Of a stretch of DNA of 64,000 nt, positions 53,343 to 61,726 are shown in pieces. The stretch comes from an uncultured beta proteobacterium (GTDB lineage Bacteria; Pseudomonadota; Gammaproteobacteria; Burkholderiales; Burkholderiaceae_C), in NCBI GenBank assembly GCA_903822205.1, contig CAIJOK010000139.1, positions 1 to 64,000 on the forward strand. Direction: 5' to 3'. The notes under the pieces are model-generated. The model was given only the letters and a program-made list of their open reading frames with translations. It did no database searches and had not been told where the DNA came from. Position numbers and translations under genes: made by a program. Numbering within the stretch: the stretch's first letter is position 1; the number at the start of each line of letters is the position of its first letter.

Positions 53343-54364
53343 GCGCAGAATGCCAGTCGGCCGACACACCCTGTTCGCCAGACGATTCTGACGCGCCAGA
53401 TCGGCCCAAAGCCCCGGCCACCATCAACACCGAATGGTTGAGTGACTGCTCAGGCTGCCACATCACGATCGTTGATCTGCACGAAAAAATCCTCTCCATC
53501 CTTGACTCGGTCACCCTCCAACGTTGCCCCGTGCTGACCGACATCAAGGACTACCCGCCCGCCACGATCGGCCTGGTGTCGGGTGCCATCCGCAATGTGC
53601 ATGACCGACAGGCCGCCATCGAGATGCGCAAAAGCTGTGATCACATCATCGCCTGGGGGTCATGCGCTGTGTTTGGCGGCCCGGCAGGTGCCGGCAATCT
53701 GCATACCAGCGACGAGATCGCAGATGCTGTCTATCTTCATAACAAAACCACGGTATCAGCCCCCACGCCCACCCGTGAGGTTTCTCCGCTTGAATCGACT
53801 GTGTCGCCGATCGACACGGTGATCGATGTCGATCTGTATTTGCCAGGCTGTCCACCCCACCCTGCTTTTGTGCTGGATGCCTTGTTGTCGCTGTTGGAAG
53901 GCCGCCCGCCTAAGGCTACCCAAGAGTCTGTCTGCGGCCACTGCCGCAGGCAAATGCGCAAGACGGACGTGACGGCCATCCGCTCAGGCTCTGACGGCGT
54001 GGCCGATGCCCAAAACTGTTTTTTAAGCCAGGGCTATGTCTGCATGGGGTCTGTGACCATCGACCGCTGCCTGGCACCCTGCCCACAAAACGGAGTGCCG
54101 TGTACCGGCTGTGCGGGGGCTACCATGCAGGTGCTGACCGAACCTAACCGTGACATTCGCACCGAGATAGCCGACCGTATGTCCCGTCTCACCCACATCC
54201 CGTACGCTGACATCGTGAAAGAGATAGAGCGCACCGCCAAGTCGCATTACTCTTACACCATGGCCACCAAAATGATCGGCGACAAGCCCACTTTTTTGAT
54301 CAAACGCTGGATCGTCGAGGCCGACCAAGACTACGAGGGCACACGCTATGACTGCAAGCACTAG
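53339..54364 (+). CDS. [NiFe]-hydrogenase small subunit, group 3-like
   Basis: 341-residue electron-transfer subunit. No Tat signal; an acidic Ser/Pro-rich leader (~30 residues) precedes WLSDCSGCH (Cys37, Cys40), then AWGSCAVFGG and LPGCPPHP for the proximal cluster. A C-terminal cysteine region (CGHC, then CFLSQGYVCMGSVTIDRC, CPQNGVPCTGC) should hold two further Fe-S clusters. The pattern is closest to MvhG/sulfhydrogenase-delta proteins (group 3) and not to short HoxY. There is no F420, NAD or Hdr partner gene beside it, so its electron acceptor is probably the ferredoxin of the same operon. Confidence 0.88.
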   Translation: MSAECQSADTPCSPDDSDAPDRPKAPATINTEWLSDCSGCHITIVDLHEKILSILDSVTLQRCPVLTDIKDYPPATIGLVSGAIRNVHDRQAAIEMRKSCDHIIAWGSCAVFGGPAGAGNLHTSDEIADAVYLHNKTTVSAPTPTREVSPLESTVSPIDTVIDVDLYLPGCPPHPAFVLDALLSLLEGRPPKATQESVCGHCRRQMRKTDVTAIRSGSDGVADAQNCFLSQGYVCMGSVTIDRCLAPCPQNGVPCTGCAGATMQVLTEPNRDIRTEIADRMSRLTHIPYADIVKEIERTAKSHYSYTMATKMIGDKPTFLIKRWIVEADQDYEGTRYDCKH

Positions 54365-55874
54365 CATTCACGCTGACACTGATATTGGCACTGATATTGG
54401 CACTGACATTCACACCGGCAACAGCACACACCGCACCCACCGCACCCTTCGGATCGACCCTGTCACGCGCATTGAGGGCCACGCCAAGGTCGTGATTCAA
54501 CTGGACGATGCCGGCAACTTGCAGTCCGCCGGTCTGGTCGTCAATGAATTGCGCGGTTTTGAAAAAATCCTGGTGGGCATGGAAGCTGACCGCATGCCGC
54601 ACATCACAGCCCGCATTTGCGGAGTCTGCCCCACGGCCCACCACCTGGCTGCGTCCAATGCCCTGGACCATGCAGCAGGTGTCACCGCACCGCCAGCGGC
54701 CATGCTGCTGCGCGAGTTGATGTACATGGGGCATTTAATCCATTCGCACTGCCTGTCACTGTTTGTCTTGCAAGGGCCAGATTTGGTGCTGGGCCTGGAC
54801 GCTGCCCCCGCGATTCGCAACATCGTGGGCATCGTCCGTGCCCACCCCGAGGTGGCCAAAAAAGCCCTCCGCGTTCGCACCATCGGCCAGAAGATCAACG
54901 AAACCGTGGGCGGCAGAGGGGTTCATCCGGTCACATCGGTGGCAGGCGGCATTACCTTTGTCTTGGATCAGACCCTGGCCCGCCGCATGGCCGACTGGAT
55001 CAACGAGGGTCTGGCCCTGATGACCGAACTCACGCCCGTGGTCAAGCAGTTGCTGATGACCACCATCGACAAACACCCCGCCATGCTGACCGACTGGGTG
55101 GTGTCGTCCTGGGGCGTGGGCACGGTCAAGGACAAAAAAATCTCGATGATCGAAGGGCTGATCACCGCTGTCGATGAAACCGGCCAACAAAAGCTGGCCT
55201 TTGCCACCCCTGACTATGACCGCTACATGACGGAGTCTGTGCTGGACTGGTCGTACATGAAGCCCGTTCGCATCCGTGAGCGCCCAGATGACAACACCGT
55301 GCTGCACGACTATCGGGTGGGGCCGCTGGCACGCATCAACGTCACGGGCTGCTATGGCACCCCTTGGGCTGACCGCGAATACGAAACCTTCACATCCTTG
55401 GGCGGCGCACCTTGTCACATCACCGTGTTTCAGGCCTACGCCAAGCTGCTCGAAACGATCTGGGCGCTGGAGCGCGGGGCCGAGATTTTGCGCACACCGG
55501 CTGTGTTTGGCGAAACCCGTGTGCCTGTCAAGTACCAGGGTGGGCGCGGTGTGGGCCATGTTGAGGCTCCTCGCGGCACGCTGATCCACGATTACGAGAT
55601 CGACGATCAGGGCATCGTGCGGGCCGCCAATCTGGTGGTGGCCACCCAGCAAAACTACGCCCTCATCAACCGTTCACTTGAGCATGCAGTCACCTCACAC
55701 GTGATCGGTCGTGCCAGCGACGATGCCCTGCTCAATGCGGTTGAGTTCAGCATTCGCTGCTATGACCCCTGTTTGTCATGCGCTACCCACGCCGTGGGTG
55801 ACATGCCGATTGAGGTGGACATCAGGTGTGCCGGCCAACGGGTGCGCTCACTACGCCGGTCATCGTCGTCATGA
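54348..55874 (+). CDS. [NiFe]-hydrogenase large subunit, group 3-like
   Basis: 508-residue catalytic subunit. Ni-Fe ligands are Cys91 and Cys94 in ARICGVCPTAHH and Cys475 and Cys478 in DPCLSCATH, with the proton-channel Glu in VTRIEGH. After His481 a 27-residue tail remains. In other hydrogenases such a tail is removed by an endopeptidase after metal insertion, which fits the protease gene at 56639. H2-sensing HupV/HoxC proteins lack this tail, so this subunit follows the enzyme-type maturation route. A short N-terminal Thr/Asp/Ile/Gly repeat precedes the conserved start. It overlaps both neighbours. Confidence 0.92.
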   Translation: MTASTSIHADTDIGTDIGTDIHTGNSTHRTHRTLRIDPVTRIEGHAKVVIQLDDAGNLQSAGLVVNELRGFEKILVGMEADRMPHITARICGVCPTAHHLAASNALDHAAGVTAPPAAMLLRELMYMGHLIHSHCLSLFVLQGPDLVLGLDAAPAIRNIVGIVRAHPEVAKKALRVRTIGQKINETVGGRGVHPVTSVAGGITFVLDQTLARRMADWINEGLALMTELTPVVKQLLMTTIDKHPAMLTDWVVSSWGVGTVKDKKISMIEGLITAVDETGQQKLAFATPDYDRYMTESVLDWSYMKPVRIRERPDDNTVLHDYRVGPLARINVTGCYGTPWADREYETFTSLGGAPCHITVFQAYAKLLETIWALERGAEILRTPAVFGETRVPVKYQGGRGVGHVEAPRGTLIHDYEIDDQGIVRAANLVVATQQNYALINRSLEHAVTSHVIGRASDDALLNAVEFSIRCYDPCLSCATHAVGDMPIEVDIRCAGQRVRSLRRSSSS

Positions 55875-56128
55875 ACCCTGTCGAAATTTCCATCCATGCA
55901 GCGGCCTGTCGCGGCTGTGAGCTTTGCGTCGATGTCTGCCCTACACGGGTTTTTAAATTTGATGCCGATCGCCGTCTGTGCATCGTCGATCACCCCGAGG
56001 ACTGCATTGCCTGTCTGTCTTGTGCCTATATTTGCCCATCACACGCCATCTCGCACACCGGCCACCACTTGGTTAAAAATTTTTACCGTGACGATGACTT
56101 CTGCAAACGCGTCGAAAGGTTTCTATGA
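55871..56128 (+). CDS. 2[4Fe-4S] ferredoxin of the hydrogenase operon
   Basis: 85 residues with two complete cluster motifs: Cys13, 16, 19, 23 and Cys45, 48, 51, 55, each ending CP. A ~30-residue C-terminal helix-like tail ends CKRVERFL. ATG 55871 overlaps the large-subunit stop (ATGA), and its own stop overlaps the next gene the same way. It is the obvious electron carrier for the hydrogenase. Whether electrons go on to metabolism or only report redox state to the V4R and receptor proteins cannot be read from sequence. Confidence 0.9.
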   Translation: MNPVEISIHAAACRGCELCVDVCPTRVFKFDADRRLCIVDHPEDCIACLSCAYICPSHAISHTGHHLVKNFYRDDDFCKRVERFL

Positions 56129-56598
56129 ACGCTGATTTCGCCCCGGATTTTGCTCATCAATTCAGCTCGGACGACCACACCCATGCCATGATGGAGGTTG
56201 CTTTTTTGGTCGATGCTTTTGCCAACACCATCGACAACGTCATGGGCGGATCTACCGGGCCTGTGGGGCGCATAGCCGGTCGCGATATGGCCAAAAAGCT
56301 GCCTCTGCACCTGGGCGACCCCTCTCTGACGCAAACCCTGGCTGCCCTGTCTGGCCGCATGAAGGCCGGTTTTGATGTGACCGTTACATCCGCAGACACC
56401 CAATCCGCCCACTGCACCATCGGCACTTGCTTTATCAGAGACCTGTGCATGGGGTCGGGCCAGCCGCCCGGGGGCGCTGCTTGCAAACTGTTTCACGCCT
56501 ATTTTGACGGCATTGTCAATGAGTTGATGCGCAGGCCCGTCAAGTCCGACATCATCGACATGGGCGCGTTTTGCACCATGAAAACGATGACGCAATAA
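56125..56598 (+). CDS. V4R-like protein, hydrogenase-operon paralogue 2
   Basis: 157 residues, homologous along its length to the product of 52758. The AFANTIDNVMGGSTGPVGRIAGRD block matches GAIASGMEQAIGTSANSISYLAGKN there. The last third aligns around TCFIRDLCMGSGQPPGGAAC and DIIDMGAFC. Cys102, 120 and 150 are shared; Cys97 and Cys108 are extra. Possible roles are Fe-S, heme or organic ligand binding. Two diverged copies in one operon suggest a heterodimer. Confidence 0.62.
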   Translation: MNADFAPDFAHQFSSDDHTHAMMEVAFLVDAFANTIDNVMGGSTGPVGRIAGRDMAKKLPLHLGDPSLTQTLAALSGRMKAGFDVTVTSADTQSAHCTIGTCFIRDLCMGSGQPPGGAACKLFHAYFDGIVNELMRRPVKSDIIDMGAFCTMKTMTQ

Positions 56599-56638
56599 CG
56601 GTGATGAAAACAGGGATGAAATAACGGTCACGCCATCC

Positions 56639-57115
56639 ATGCCACTGGTTGTTTGTATTGGCAATGAACTGGTGGCCGACGATGCCGCCGGTTTTGAGGT
56701 GCATGATTGTCTGTCTCAAATTTTGCCGCCGACAGTCAGGCTTGCGTATTGCGCCGTGAGCGGTCTTGCCCTGCTTGATCTGCTTGACGGCAGCGAAGAC
56801 ACGCTGGTCGTCGTTGATGCGGTTCAGTTGGGCGCACCCGTGGGGTTTGTCCACTGCCTGGATACGGACCAACTTCCGGGGTCATGCGCTGGTGCGGTAT
56901 CGGCCCACGGCATCGGACTGCGCGACACACTGCAAATCGGTCTGACCCTCTACCCTGATCTCATGCCCCGTCACATCACATTGGTGGGCATCGAAGGCCG
57001 TTGTTTTAACTTGCCTCGCATCCATATGAGCGCCGCAGTGGTCCACGCCATACCGCTTGCCGTCCAACAAGTGCTGTGCTTGCTGCACCTTGAGGGTCGG
57101 AGCCGTGCGGCCTGA
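56639..57115 (+). CDS. Hydrogenase maturation endopeptidase (M52, HyaD/HycI type)
   Basis: 158 residues. Removes the C-terminal tail of the hydrogenase large subunit after nickel insertion. Start VVCIGNELVADDAAGFEV gives the GN...DD.G motif with the first Ni-binding acid; VVVDAVQLG gives the Asp and VSAHGIGLRD the His. Length is typical. It lies 40 bases after the second V4R gene. Its presence with a 27-residue tail on the large subunit argues for a functional, matured hydrogenase. The general hyp assembly genes are not in the window. Confidence 0.88.
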   Translation: MPLVVCIGNELVADDAAGFEVHDCLSQILPPTVRLAYCAVSGLALLDLLDGSEDTLVVVDAVQLGAPVGFVHCLDTDQLPGSCAGAVSAHGIGLRDTLQIGLTLYPDLMPRHITLVGIEGRCFNLPRIHMSAAVVHAIPLAVQQVLCLLHLEGRSRAA

Positions 57116-57145
57116 TCAACCCTTTTTGACCTACCGCGTCTTTTT

Positions 57146-58696
57146 ATGAAACCCAGACCCAGCACAGTCCACGACGTTGTCAATCAACTTGCACAGGCCA
57201 TGATGGAGGGCCGGCTGGATGAGCGCGGCGACACAAAAGACCTGCGCGGTCAGGATGCCGCGCTGATCGATACGATCAACCAGATGCTAGACACGCTGAT
57301 TACCCCCATGCGGGTGGCTTCAGGGGCGCTGGATGAGATCGCCCATGGGCGCATTCCACCCTTTATCATCCACGAGCAACAAGGTGAATACGACAAAATC
57401 AAACGCAGCATCAATACGCTGCTGGCGGTTTTGTATGGCATGCACAGTGAGATATTGAACCTGACCGACAGTGTGCGCGAGGGCCGGCTTTTGACCCGAG
57501 GCAACGATTGGGACTATGAGGGCATCTGGCAAGAACTGATCTCTGGCATGAACAAAACCCTGGATGCCGTGGTGGACCCCCTGCACGAAGCCAGCGCCGT
57601 CCTGGGCCAATTGGCCGCTTATGACCTGCGTGCGCGAATGCACGGCAAATACCGTGGCCAGCATGCCATCATTCGCGATGCCATGAACGCCACGGCAGCC
57701 ACTTTGCACGATGCCATATCTCAGGTGCATGGCATCGTCGAACTATTAAGCTCGGTGGGCCGCAGTGTGGTGCAGTCCAGCTCTGCCGTGGCTGAGGGTG
57801 CCAAAGAGCAAAGCTTGCGTTTGGCAGATGCCACAGGCACGCTGGACATGGTGGCAGAACACGCCCGCAGCAGTGCCAAGCACACTTTGGATACCCAGGC
57901 CAATGCCCAACTGGCCGCCAGTGCCGTGACAACGGCCAAGCATTCCACCGAACGGATGCTGGTCGCCATGTCCGAAATATGTACATCGGCTGAGCGCACT
58001 GCGTCGATCGTCAGCCAGATCGACGCGATCTCCAAGGAGACCGGCAACCTGTCCAACAGCGCCAGCGACAAGGCTCAGCGTATGGGCCGGTCTGCCGGAG
58101 GCTTCAAAGTGGTGGCCCAAGAGATCAGGCAGTTGTCCGGACGCTGCTTGTCCTCTGCCAAAAGTATGGGGGCACTGGAGAAAATTCTGTCCTCTGGCAT
58201 GGATGCATCAGCCCGTCAGTCCATGCGTGGGATCATTGACGACATGACCTCGGTCGCCATTTTTTCTAACCTGCTGGGTATCAACGCCGCCATCGAAGCA
58301 GCCCACGTGGTGGGGGCTGGCACAGATTTCAGCAAGCTGACCGAAGAGATTCGCAGCTTGGCCGTGCGGTCTGCTGAGGCGGCCCGCAGCACAGAGACCC
58401 TGATCAAGACCGCTGTCGTGCAAGCGCGTAGCGGGGTGGGGTTGTCTGCCGAGATCGATCACCAGTTGGCAGCAGCGGCATCAGGGGCTGACGCGATCAG
58501 TCACCTGACCAACGAAATATCGCGGGCCACAGCCGAGCAGGCTGGCTACATCGGAGACATCAACGATCTGGTGTCCTGTATTCACCAGATCACGAGCACC
58601 AATTCTGCCAGTGCCGCAGAATCTCTGGACGCAGCCAGCCGTCTCAATGTCCAGATGCAGCAGCTCTCAGACCTGGTTCAAAACTTCAAGGTTTGA
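57146..58696 (+). CDS. Soluble poly-HAMP chemoreceptor-like protein with tandem signalling hairpins
   Basis: 516 residues, no membrane segment. Residues ~1-190 hold several HAMP-like repeats (for example EGRLDERGD...GQDAALIDTINQMLD and EGRLLTRGN). Residues ~190-516 are MCP-type coiled coil. Two hairpin tips align residue for residue with the MCP tip. The first, ~299-320, keeps only the distal arm (GGFKVVAQEIRQLSGR). The second, ~374-395, keeps the CheA/CheW-facing core (SNLLGINAAIEAA) and EEIRSLAVRSAEAA. No CheR-binding tail is present. It is the last gene of the hydrogenase operon, 30 bases after the protease. Inferred role: cytoplasmic receptor reading the hydrogenase or V4R state. Confidence 0.8.
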   Translation: MKPRPSTVHDVVNQLAQAMMEGRLDERGDTKDLRGQDAALIDTINQMLDTLITPMRVASGALDEIAHGRIPPFIIHEQQGEYDKIKRSINTLLAVLYGMHSEILNLTDSVREGRLLTRGNDWDYEGIWQELISGMNKTLDAVVDPLHEASAVLGQLAAYDLRARMHGKYRGQHAIIRDAMNATAATLHDAISQVHGIVELLSSVGRSVVQSSSAVAEGAKEQSLRLADATGTLDMVAEHARSSAKHTLDTQANAQLAASAVTTAKHSTERMLVAMSEICTSAERTASIVSQIDAISKETGNLSNSASDKAQRMGRSAGGFKVVAQEIRQLSGRCLSSAKSMGALEKILSSGMDASARQSMRGIIDDMTSVAIFSNLLGINAAIEAAHVVGAGTDFSKLTEEIRSLAVRSAEAARSTETLIKTAVVQARSGVGLSAEIDHQLAAAASGADAISHLTNEISRATAEQAGYIGDINDLVSCIHQITSTNSASAAESLDAASRLNVQMQQLSDLVQNFKV

Positions 58697-58740
58697 CCCG
58701 CCATGCACTGGGTAACGCCTAAACCGACGCGCTGATCAAG

Positions 58741-59676
58741 GTGATGCTTGCCCATCTGTTACGCCGTTTGTACCTGTTACAGGTGCTGGGTGGTGTCCTG
58801 TTGGGTGCATGGGTGGGCACTTGGGTGGACATATGGCAGACGCACCTGACGTGGCCGCTGGTGTTGCTGGCGCTAGTGGGGGCGGTGCTTTTGCCACTGA
58901 CGCTGCATGTTCTCGTGATCGCCTGTCTGATGATCGTGTCCTGGCAGCCCCATGCCAACTGGCTGTGGTGGCGGGCGTTTTGGGGCGAGTTGGTCGCCAG
59001 CCTGCAAATTTTTTGGTTCCACCTGCCTATGGCGATGTCAAAACCGCACGTCTTGCCGGCCTATCCTGCGGCTTCACTTGGCCGCCAAGCCGGCATGCCT
59101 GTAGTGTTGGTCCATGGGTTTATCTGCAACCACCGCGTATGGGACACCCTGTCTGTGGCTCTGCGCCAGGCAGGTCACCCTGTTCTGGCTTTGGATCTGG
59201 AACCCCTCTTTGGCTCGATCGACCTCTACGTGCCTTTGATCGCGCAGGGTGTACAAGAATTGCTGCGTCAAACCGATGCCCACCAGGTGGTGCTGGTAGG
59301 CCACAGCATGGGGGGGCTGGCCATCCGGGCCTGGCTGCGCGACCATGGCAGCGCCCGTGTGGCCCGGGTGATTACTTTGGGAACACCGCACGTGGGCACG
59401 CCATCGGCATGTTGGGTCAGCACACTGCCCAATGCCGCCCAAATGGTGCAGCACAGTGCTTGGTTAGCCAACCTGCAACGCTTTGAACCCCCCGACATTC
59501 GTGCCCTGATGCACATTGCCGTCTCTTTGCAAGACAACGTGGTCTATCCTGCATCTGAGCAGATATTGTCCGGTGTCACCGTCCAGTTTTTTGAGGGGAT
59601 GGGGCATTTGCAGCTTTGCCAGTCACCAACCGTCATTGACTGGGTGACAGGGTGTTGCGCCGACTGTCCTGTATGA
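58741..59676 (+). CDS. Membrane-anchored alpha/beta hydrolase (lipase-like)
   Basis: 311 residues. Two or three N-terminal membrane helices (~5-75) are followed by an alpha/beta hydrolase with VVLVHGFICNHRVW (oxyanion hole), VLVGHSMGGLAIRAWL (nucleophile Ser), and a C-terminal FFEGMGHLQLC (catalytic His). LGTPHVGTP is typical of lipases and PGAP1-like enzymes. The substrate is unknown. GTG 58741 or ATG 58744 is the start. It follows the receptor gene by 44 bases on the same strand; that may be coincidental. Confidence 0.82.
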   Translation: MMLAHLLRRLYLLQVLGGVLLGAWVGTWVDIWQTHLTWPLVLLALVGAVLLPLTLHVLVIACLMIVSWQPHANWLWWRAFWGELVASLQIFWFHLPMAMSKPHVLPAYPAASLGRQAGMPVVLVHGFICNHRVWDTLSVALRQAGHPVLALDLEPLFGSIDLYVPLIAQGVQELLRQTDAHQVVLVGHSMGGLAIRAWLRDHGSARVARVITLGTPHVGTPSACWVSTLPNAAQMVQHSAWLANLQRFEPPDIRALMHIAVSLQDNVVYPASEQILSGVTVQFFEGMGHLQLCQSPTVIDWVTGCCADCPV

Positions 59677-59708
59677 GCTGAGCAAACTAAAAAATGCAGT
59701 CGCAGGGA

Positions 59709-60263
59709 TTACACCCTTTTGCGGTATTCACCGGTGCGTGTGTCGATCTCAACCTTGTCGCCTTGTGCAACAAAAATAGGCACACCCAGCTCAAAACCCG
59801 TGGCAATTTTGGCGGGTTTGAGCACTTTGCCAGAGGTATCACCCTTGACGGCAGGTTCAGTCCAAGTGATCTCTCGCACCACGCTGGTAGGCAGTTCAAC
59901 CGAGATAGCCTTGCCATCGTAAAACACAACCTCGACCGGCATACCGTCCTCAAGGTAACTGAGCGAGTCGCCCATGTTTTCGGCCTCCACTTCATACTGG
60001 TTGTATTCAGCATCCATACAGACATACATGGGGTCGGCAAAATAAGAATAGGTGCAGTCTTTTTTGTCCAGAATAACCTGTTCTATTTTGTCATCAGCCT
60101 TGAATACCACCTCGGTATTGAAATTGGCGATCAGGCTTTTGAGTTTCATACGGACCGTAGCGGAATTACGACCGCCACGGCTGTATTCGGTTTTAAGGAC
60201 GACCATGGGGTCTTTGCCATGCATGATGACATTGCCGGCGCGAATTTCTTGAGCGATTTTCAT
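59709..60263 (-). CDS. efp: Elongation factor P (Arg32 type)
   Basis: 184-residue translation factor that relieves ribosome stalling at polyproline. Start [12 protein letters not shown] at 60263; the upstream frame is not conserved. The loop that reaches the peptidyl-transferase centre reads SRGGRNSA with Arg32 at the modified position instead of Lys34. That fits the EarP rhamnosylation pathway, whose gene is directly upstream. Three beta-barrel domains, ending [19 protein letters not shown]. Confidence 0.96.
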   Translation of the reverse strand: MKIAQEIRAGNVIMHGKDPMVVLKTEYSRGGRNSATVRMKLKSLIANFNTEVVFKADDKIEQVILDKKDCTYSYFADPMYVCMDAEYNQYEVEAENMGDSLSYLEDGMPVEVVFYDGKAISVELPTSVVREITWTEPAVKGDTSGKVLKPAKIATGFELGVPIFVAQGDKVEIDTRTGEYRKRV

Positions 60264-60381
60264 AAGGGGGAAGATTGAGAGAGTAGTCCTTTGCAAACAG
60301 GTGGCAAAGGAGGCAAGTGCGGCAAATACAACGGAAGTACGACAGGTGCAAAACCCTGTCTGCGCCGCAAGTTTTGCAATT

Positions 60382-61572
60382 TTAGAGGGTATTTGCGATG
60401 AAATCGATCAGGGAACTGACCAGATCAGGCTGTTGAAGCAGCCTGTAGCGTGCCCTTGTCAAGGTGGTCTGCCACAGTTCGGGCACAAAGGGGGGCAGGT
60501 CTTGGCTGCGGGGGGTGTCTGATGAATCGCTCCTTTGTCGCCCTGTGTACAGCCCATTCCAAGCATGATGAAAATTGCGCAGCGTAGCGGGCGCACCCAA
60601 CCAGTTCAGCCAGGCATCCAGTTTGACGTGGTGAACGCCGTCATGTTGCGGGTAAATTTGCCAGACCAAGGGTCTGCCCGCCCAAATGGCGCGCACCAAA
60701 GAGTCTTCACCCCGCACAAAGTTGACATCACTGGCCCATAACAAATGGTCAAATTCAAGCTGTGACAGCATGGGTAGAAAACAAAATGAGAGCAAACCAC
60801 CCTCGTTCCATAAGGGGTTTAGACGATTTTTTTGTGTTAATTCGGTATGCATTGCCTCGGTTGCCCTGCCGTTCGTCACCAAAATACACGTGGCTGTCTT
60901 GGCGGTCACCAGTGCGTCCAGCCAAGGGCCAAGGGCAGCAGGCTCATAGCAAAAGAGCGAAATCAGCCGTTTTCCCTGCCAGTTCACCCCCCACTGTGAC
61001 AGCCACTTCGCACGGTCAAACTGGCTTTGACGGTACAGCAAATCATCTTCGCGCAAAAGGCCGCCGGTGGCATCAGTCCACCCTGGATAAAAAAAATGCT
61101 TGCTGAGCTTAGCCCCTGGCCCTGTTTGCACCCAAGAAGGTAGCTTGTGACAGCGTTCAACCTCCTTTTCGGCACTCAAATACTCCAGGTTGATCCAGCA
61201 AGCAGACCGGCCTGTCGCAGAGAGATGACGGGCATAAGCTGCCAAAAACCCCTCGTCAATCGTGCAGCCAAAGGCCTCTACCAACACGTCGCACGGCATC
61301 AGGTGGCCCCACGCGGCGGTGTCCAGAGGGTCTGTCCAGGGCAGCACGGTCACTCCACAGCAGCCGTCTGGTGCCAAAGCGTCCAGCCCACTGCGGTGAT
61401 CCATCCAAAGCCGTACCTGATGCCCCCGTCTGGCCAACTGCACAGACAGCCGCCAGCACACGCCGATGTCGCCCAGGTTGTCGATCACACGGCAAAAAAT
61501 GTCCCAATGCAAATGAAAGGAATGGGAGGTATCGGATGAATTGCCTTGAGGGGCAGGCTGTTTGCATGGCAT
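60382..61572 (-). CDS. earP: EF-P arginine rhamnosyltransferase EarP
   Basis: 396 residues from ATG 61572, which has AGGGA upstream; further in-frame ATGs at 61638 and 61686 lack conservation. GT-B enzyme that transfers rhamnose from dTDP-rhamnose to Arg32 of EF-P. Motifs: [19 protein letters not shown] (catalytic Asp), HFFYPGW, and [24 protein letters not shown] (nucleotide-sugar Glu-Asp pair). It is cotranscribed with efp downstream, the usual arrangement in betaproteobacteria. Confidence 0.95.
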   Translation of the reverse strand: MPCKQPAPQGNSSDTSHSFHLHWDIFCRVIDNLGDIGVCWRLSVQLARRGHQVRLWMDHRSGLDALAPDGCCGVTVLPWTDPLDTAAWGHLMPCDVLVEAFGCTIDEGFLAAYARHLSATGRSACWINLEYLSAEKEVERCHKLPSWVQTGPGAKLSKHFFYPGWTDATGGLLREDDLLYRQSQFDRAKWLSQWGVNWQGKRLISLFCYEPAALGPWLDALVTAKTATCILVTNGRATEAMHTELTQKNRLNPLWNEGGLLSFCFLPMLSQLEFDHLLWASDVNFVRGEDSLVRAIWAGRPLVWQIYPQHDGVHHVKLDAWLNWLGAPATLRNFHHAWNGLYTGRQRSDSSDTPRSQDLPPFVPELWQTTLTRARYRLLQQPDLVSSLIDFIANTL

Positions 61573-61726
61573 GGCAGGATTGTCCCTAACCGGTGTGGAT
61601 GAAATCCACGCCCCGAAACGTCCAACCGGCACAGCCATGCGGGGGCTGGTCCATGTCGTTCTACAGCCGCGCCTCAAGTAGTTCAAAGCACTAAACTAGC
61701 CACTTCGTGATAAGGAATTTTTGGGC

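Noticed and set aside
54756..55652. 298-codon minus-strand open frame opposite the hydrogenase large subunit
   Set aside because: The hydrogenase frame carries all catalytic motifs; the antisense frame has none and lacks a start site.
53339..55874. Assignment of the hydrogenase to the NAD-reducing Hox (group 3d) type
   Set aside because: The small subunit is 341 residues with a cysteine-rich C-terminal domain, unlike short HoxY, and no HoxF or HoxU gene is present.
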